Assembly: GCA_031278025.1 (NCBI GenBank)
Contig: JAITLF010000196.1
Coordinates: forward strand, 1-5,869
From: Treponema sp.
GTDB lineage: Bacteria > Spirochaetota > Spirochaetia > Treponematales > Breznakiellaceae
DNA length: 5,869 nucleotides
Direction of reading: 5' to 3'
Made by a program: the position numbers and the translations under genes. The notes under the pieces are model-generated. The model saw only the letters and a program-made list of their open reading frames with translations, made no database searches and had not been told where the DNA came from. This document shows, piece after piece, positions 5,586-5,869 of the stretch (positions are counted from its first letter, which is position 1; each line of letters opens with the position of its first letter).

Positions 5586-5795
5586 CATTCCTGATTAAGA
5601 ATGCTCCATTCCTGATCAAGAATGGACCATTCCTGATCAAGAATGGAGCATTCCTGATCAAGAATGGAGCATTCCTGATCAAGAATGGAGTATTCCTGAT
5701 CAAGAATGGACCATTCTTGATCAAGAATGGAGCATTCTTGATCAGGAATGCTCCATTTCTGATCAGGAATACTCCATTCTTAATCAGGAATGCTC
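5586..5795. repeat. Ten tandem 21-bp palindromic repeats
   Basis: Ten units of exactly 21 bp follow one another without gaps: an 18-bp near-palindrome plus a 3-bp spacer (GAG, GAC or CTC). Units 2-5 have the core CATTCCTGATCAAGAATG. Unit 1 has GATT at the centre and unit 6 begins with T. Unit 7 (from 5712) is the perfect palindrome CATTCTTGATCAAGAATG. Units 8-10 follow the reverse-complement form; unit 8 is the exact reverse complement of the main core and unit 10 that of unit 1. The repeats abut directly with no unique spacers, so this is not a CRISPR array. Confidence 0.95.
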
Positions 5796-5839
5796 CGCTC
5801 CGAACCGCGCCGGGGGCTGCTCAGACCCGGCGGGAAGCT

Positions 5840-5867
5840 CTCTGTTCCCCGCGGGGCTCTGCCCCGC
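5840..5867 (-). repeat. Right terminal inverted repeat
   Basis: Reverse complement of 5553-5580 apart from three mismatches. Its outer 17 bases (5851-5867) form a perfect 7-bp stem GCGGGGC/GCCCCGC with a TCT loop, and its inner part contains the palindrome CCCCGCGGGG (5847-5856). Confidence 0.75.
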
Positions 5868-5869
5868 AC

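Larger units (their letters stand above)
5553..5867. repeat. Composite inverted element (MITE- or REP-like), 315 bp
   Basis: The element is bounded by 28-bp inverted repeats (5553-5580 and 5840-5867; 25 of 28 bases pair). It contains a ten-unit array of palindromic 21-mers (5586-5795) and a GC-rich inner segment (5796-5839) that holds a 6-bp hairpin GCCGGG/CCCGGC (5809-5831). No transposase or ATG-initiated gene lies inside. It occupies most of the gene-free stretch upstream of the lipoprotein unit. It resembles a non-autonomous miniature element or a REP-type intergenic repeat, but I do not recognise the family. A target duplication cannot be judged because the window ends 2 bp beyond the right end. 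Confidence 0.6.

Noticed and set aside
5586..5795. CRISPR array
   Set aside because: The 21-bp units abut with 3-bp near-constant spacers, are palindromic throughout and change orientation. No unique spacers and no cas gene are present.
5553..5867. Integron attC site or phage attachment site
   Set aside because: No integrase gene and no attC-type R'/R'' boxes are seen. Multiple tandem palindromes do not fit the single-hairpin layout of attC.

Overview
This window reads as part of a host-associated or anaerobic spirochaete chromosome, most likely a Treponema-like lineage. That is an inference. It rests on two adjacent lipoproteins with relaxed lipoboxes, on the domain styles they carry (an InlB/Listeria-Bacteroides B-repeat fused to a Trp- and Tyr-containing Ig-like tail, and tandem beta-rich repeats behind a domain of the kind common in treponemal lipoproteins), and on a strict-anaerobe-style Fe-S/FMN/FAD ene-reductase. 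No rRNA or tRNA gene is present to confirm it. Every gene I accept lies on the minus strand.

Reading in the direction of transcription (right to left): 5428-5869 holds no gene. It contains a composite inverted element at 5553-5867, made of 28-bp imperfect terminal inverted repeats around ten tandem 21-bp palindromic units, followed by a candidate promoter and a leader palindrome. Next come two lipoprotein genes with only 12 bp between them (4798-5427 and 3145-4785). The second ends in three tandem repeats of about 93-100 residues that show signs of recent duplication and gene conversion. Two hairpins (3105-3139) close that unit, and the stronger one is a third copy of the tip of the terminal repeat of the right-hand element. 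A separately promoted gene for a secreted YgiW/YdeI-type OB-fold protein follows (2665-3027), then an imperfect hairpin without a U-tract.

The last unit starts from a good sigma70-type promoter (2530-2557). It encodes a 754-residue Old Yellow Enzyme-type ene-reductase (232-2496) with FMN, [4Fe-4S], FAD and NAD(P)H sites, followed 10 bp later by the start of an aconitase X/DUF521 protein that runs off the left edge (1-221). In both two-gene units the stop codon of the first gene forms part of the Shine-Dalgarno sequence of the second, which suggests translational coupling. The reductase and the aconitase X homologue plausibly act in one catabolic route (a dehydratase-like and an enoate-reducing step), but the substrate cannot be read from the sequence.

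The most unusual object is the composite inverted element at the right end. Its ten palindromic units have a period of exactly two helical turns, switch orientation part-way through the array, and concentrate GATC sites. I do not recognise it as a described element family.
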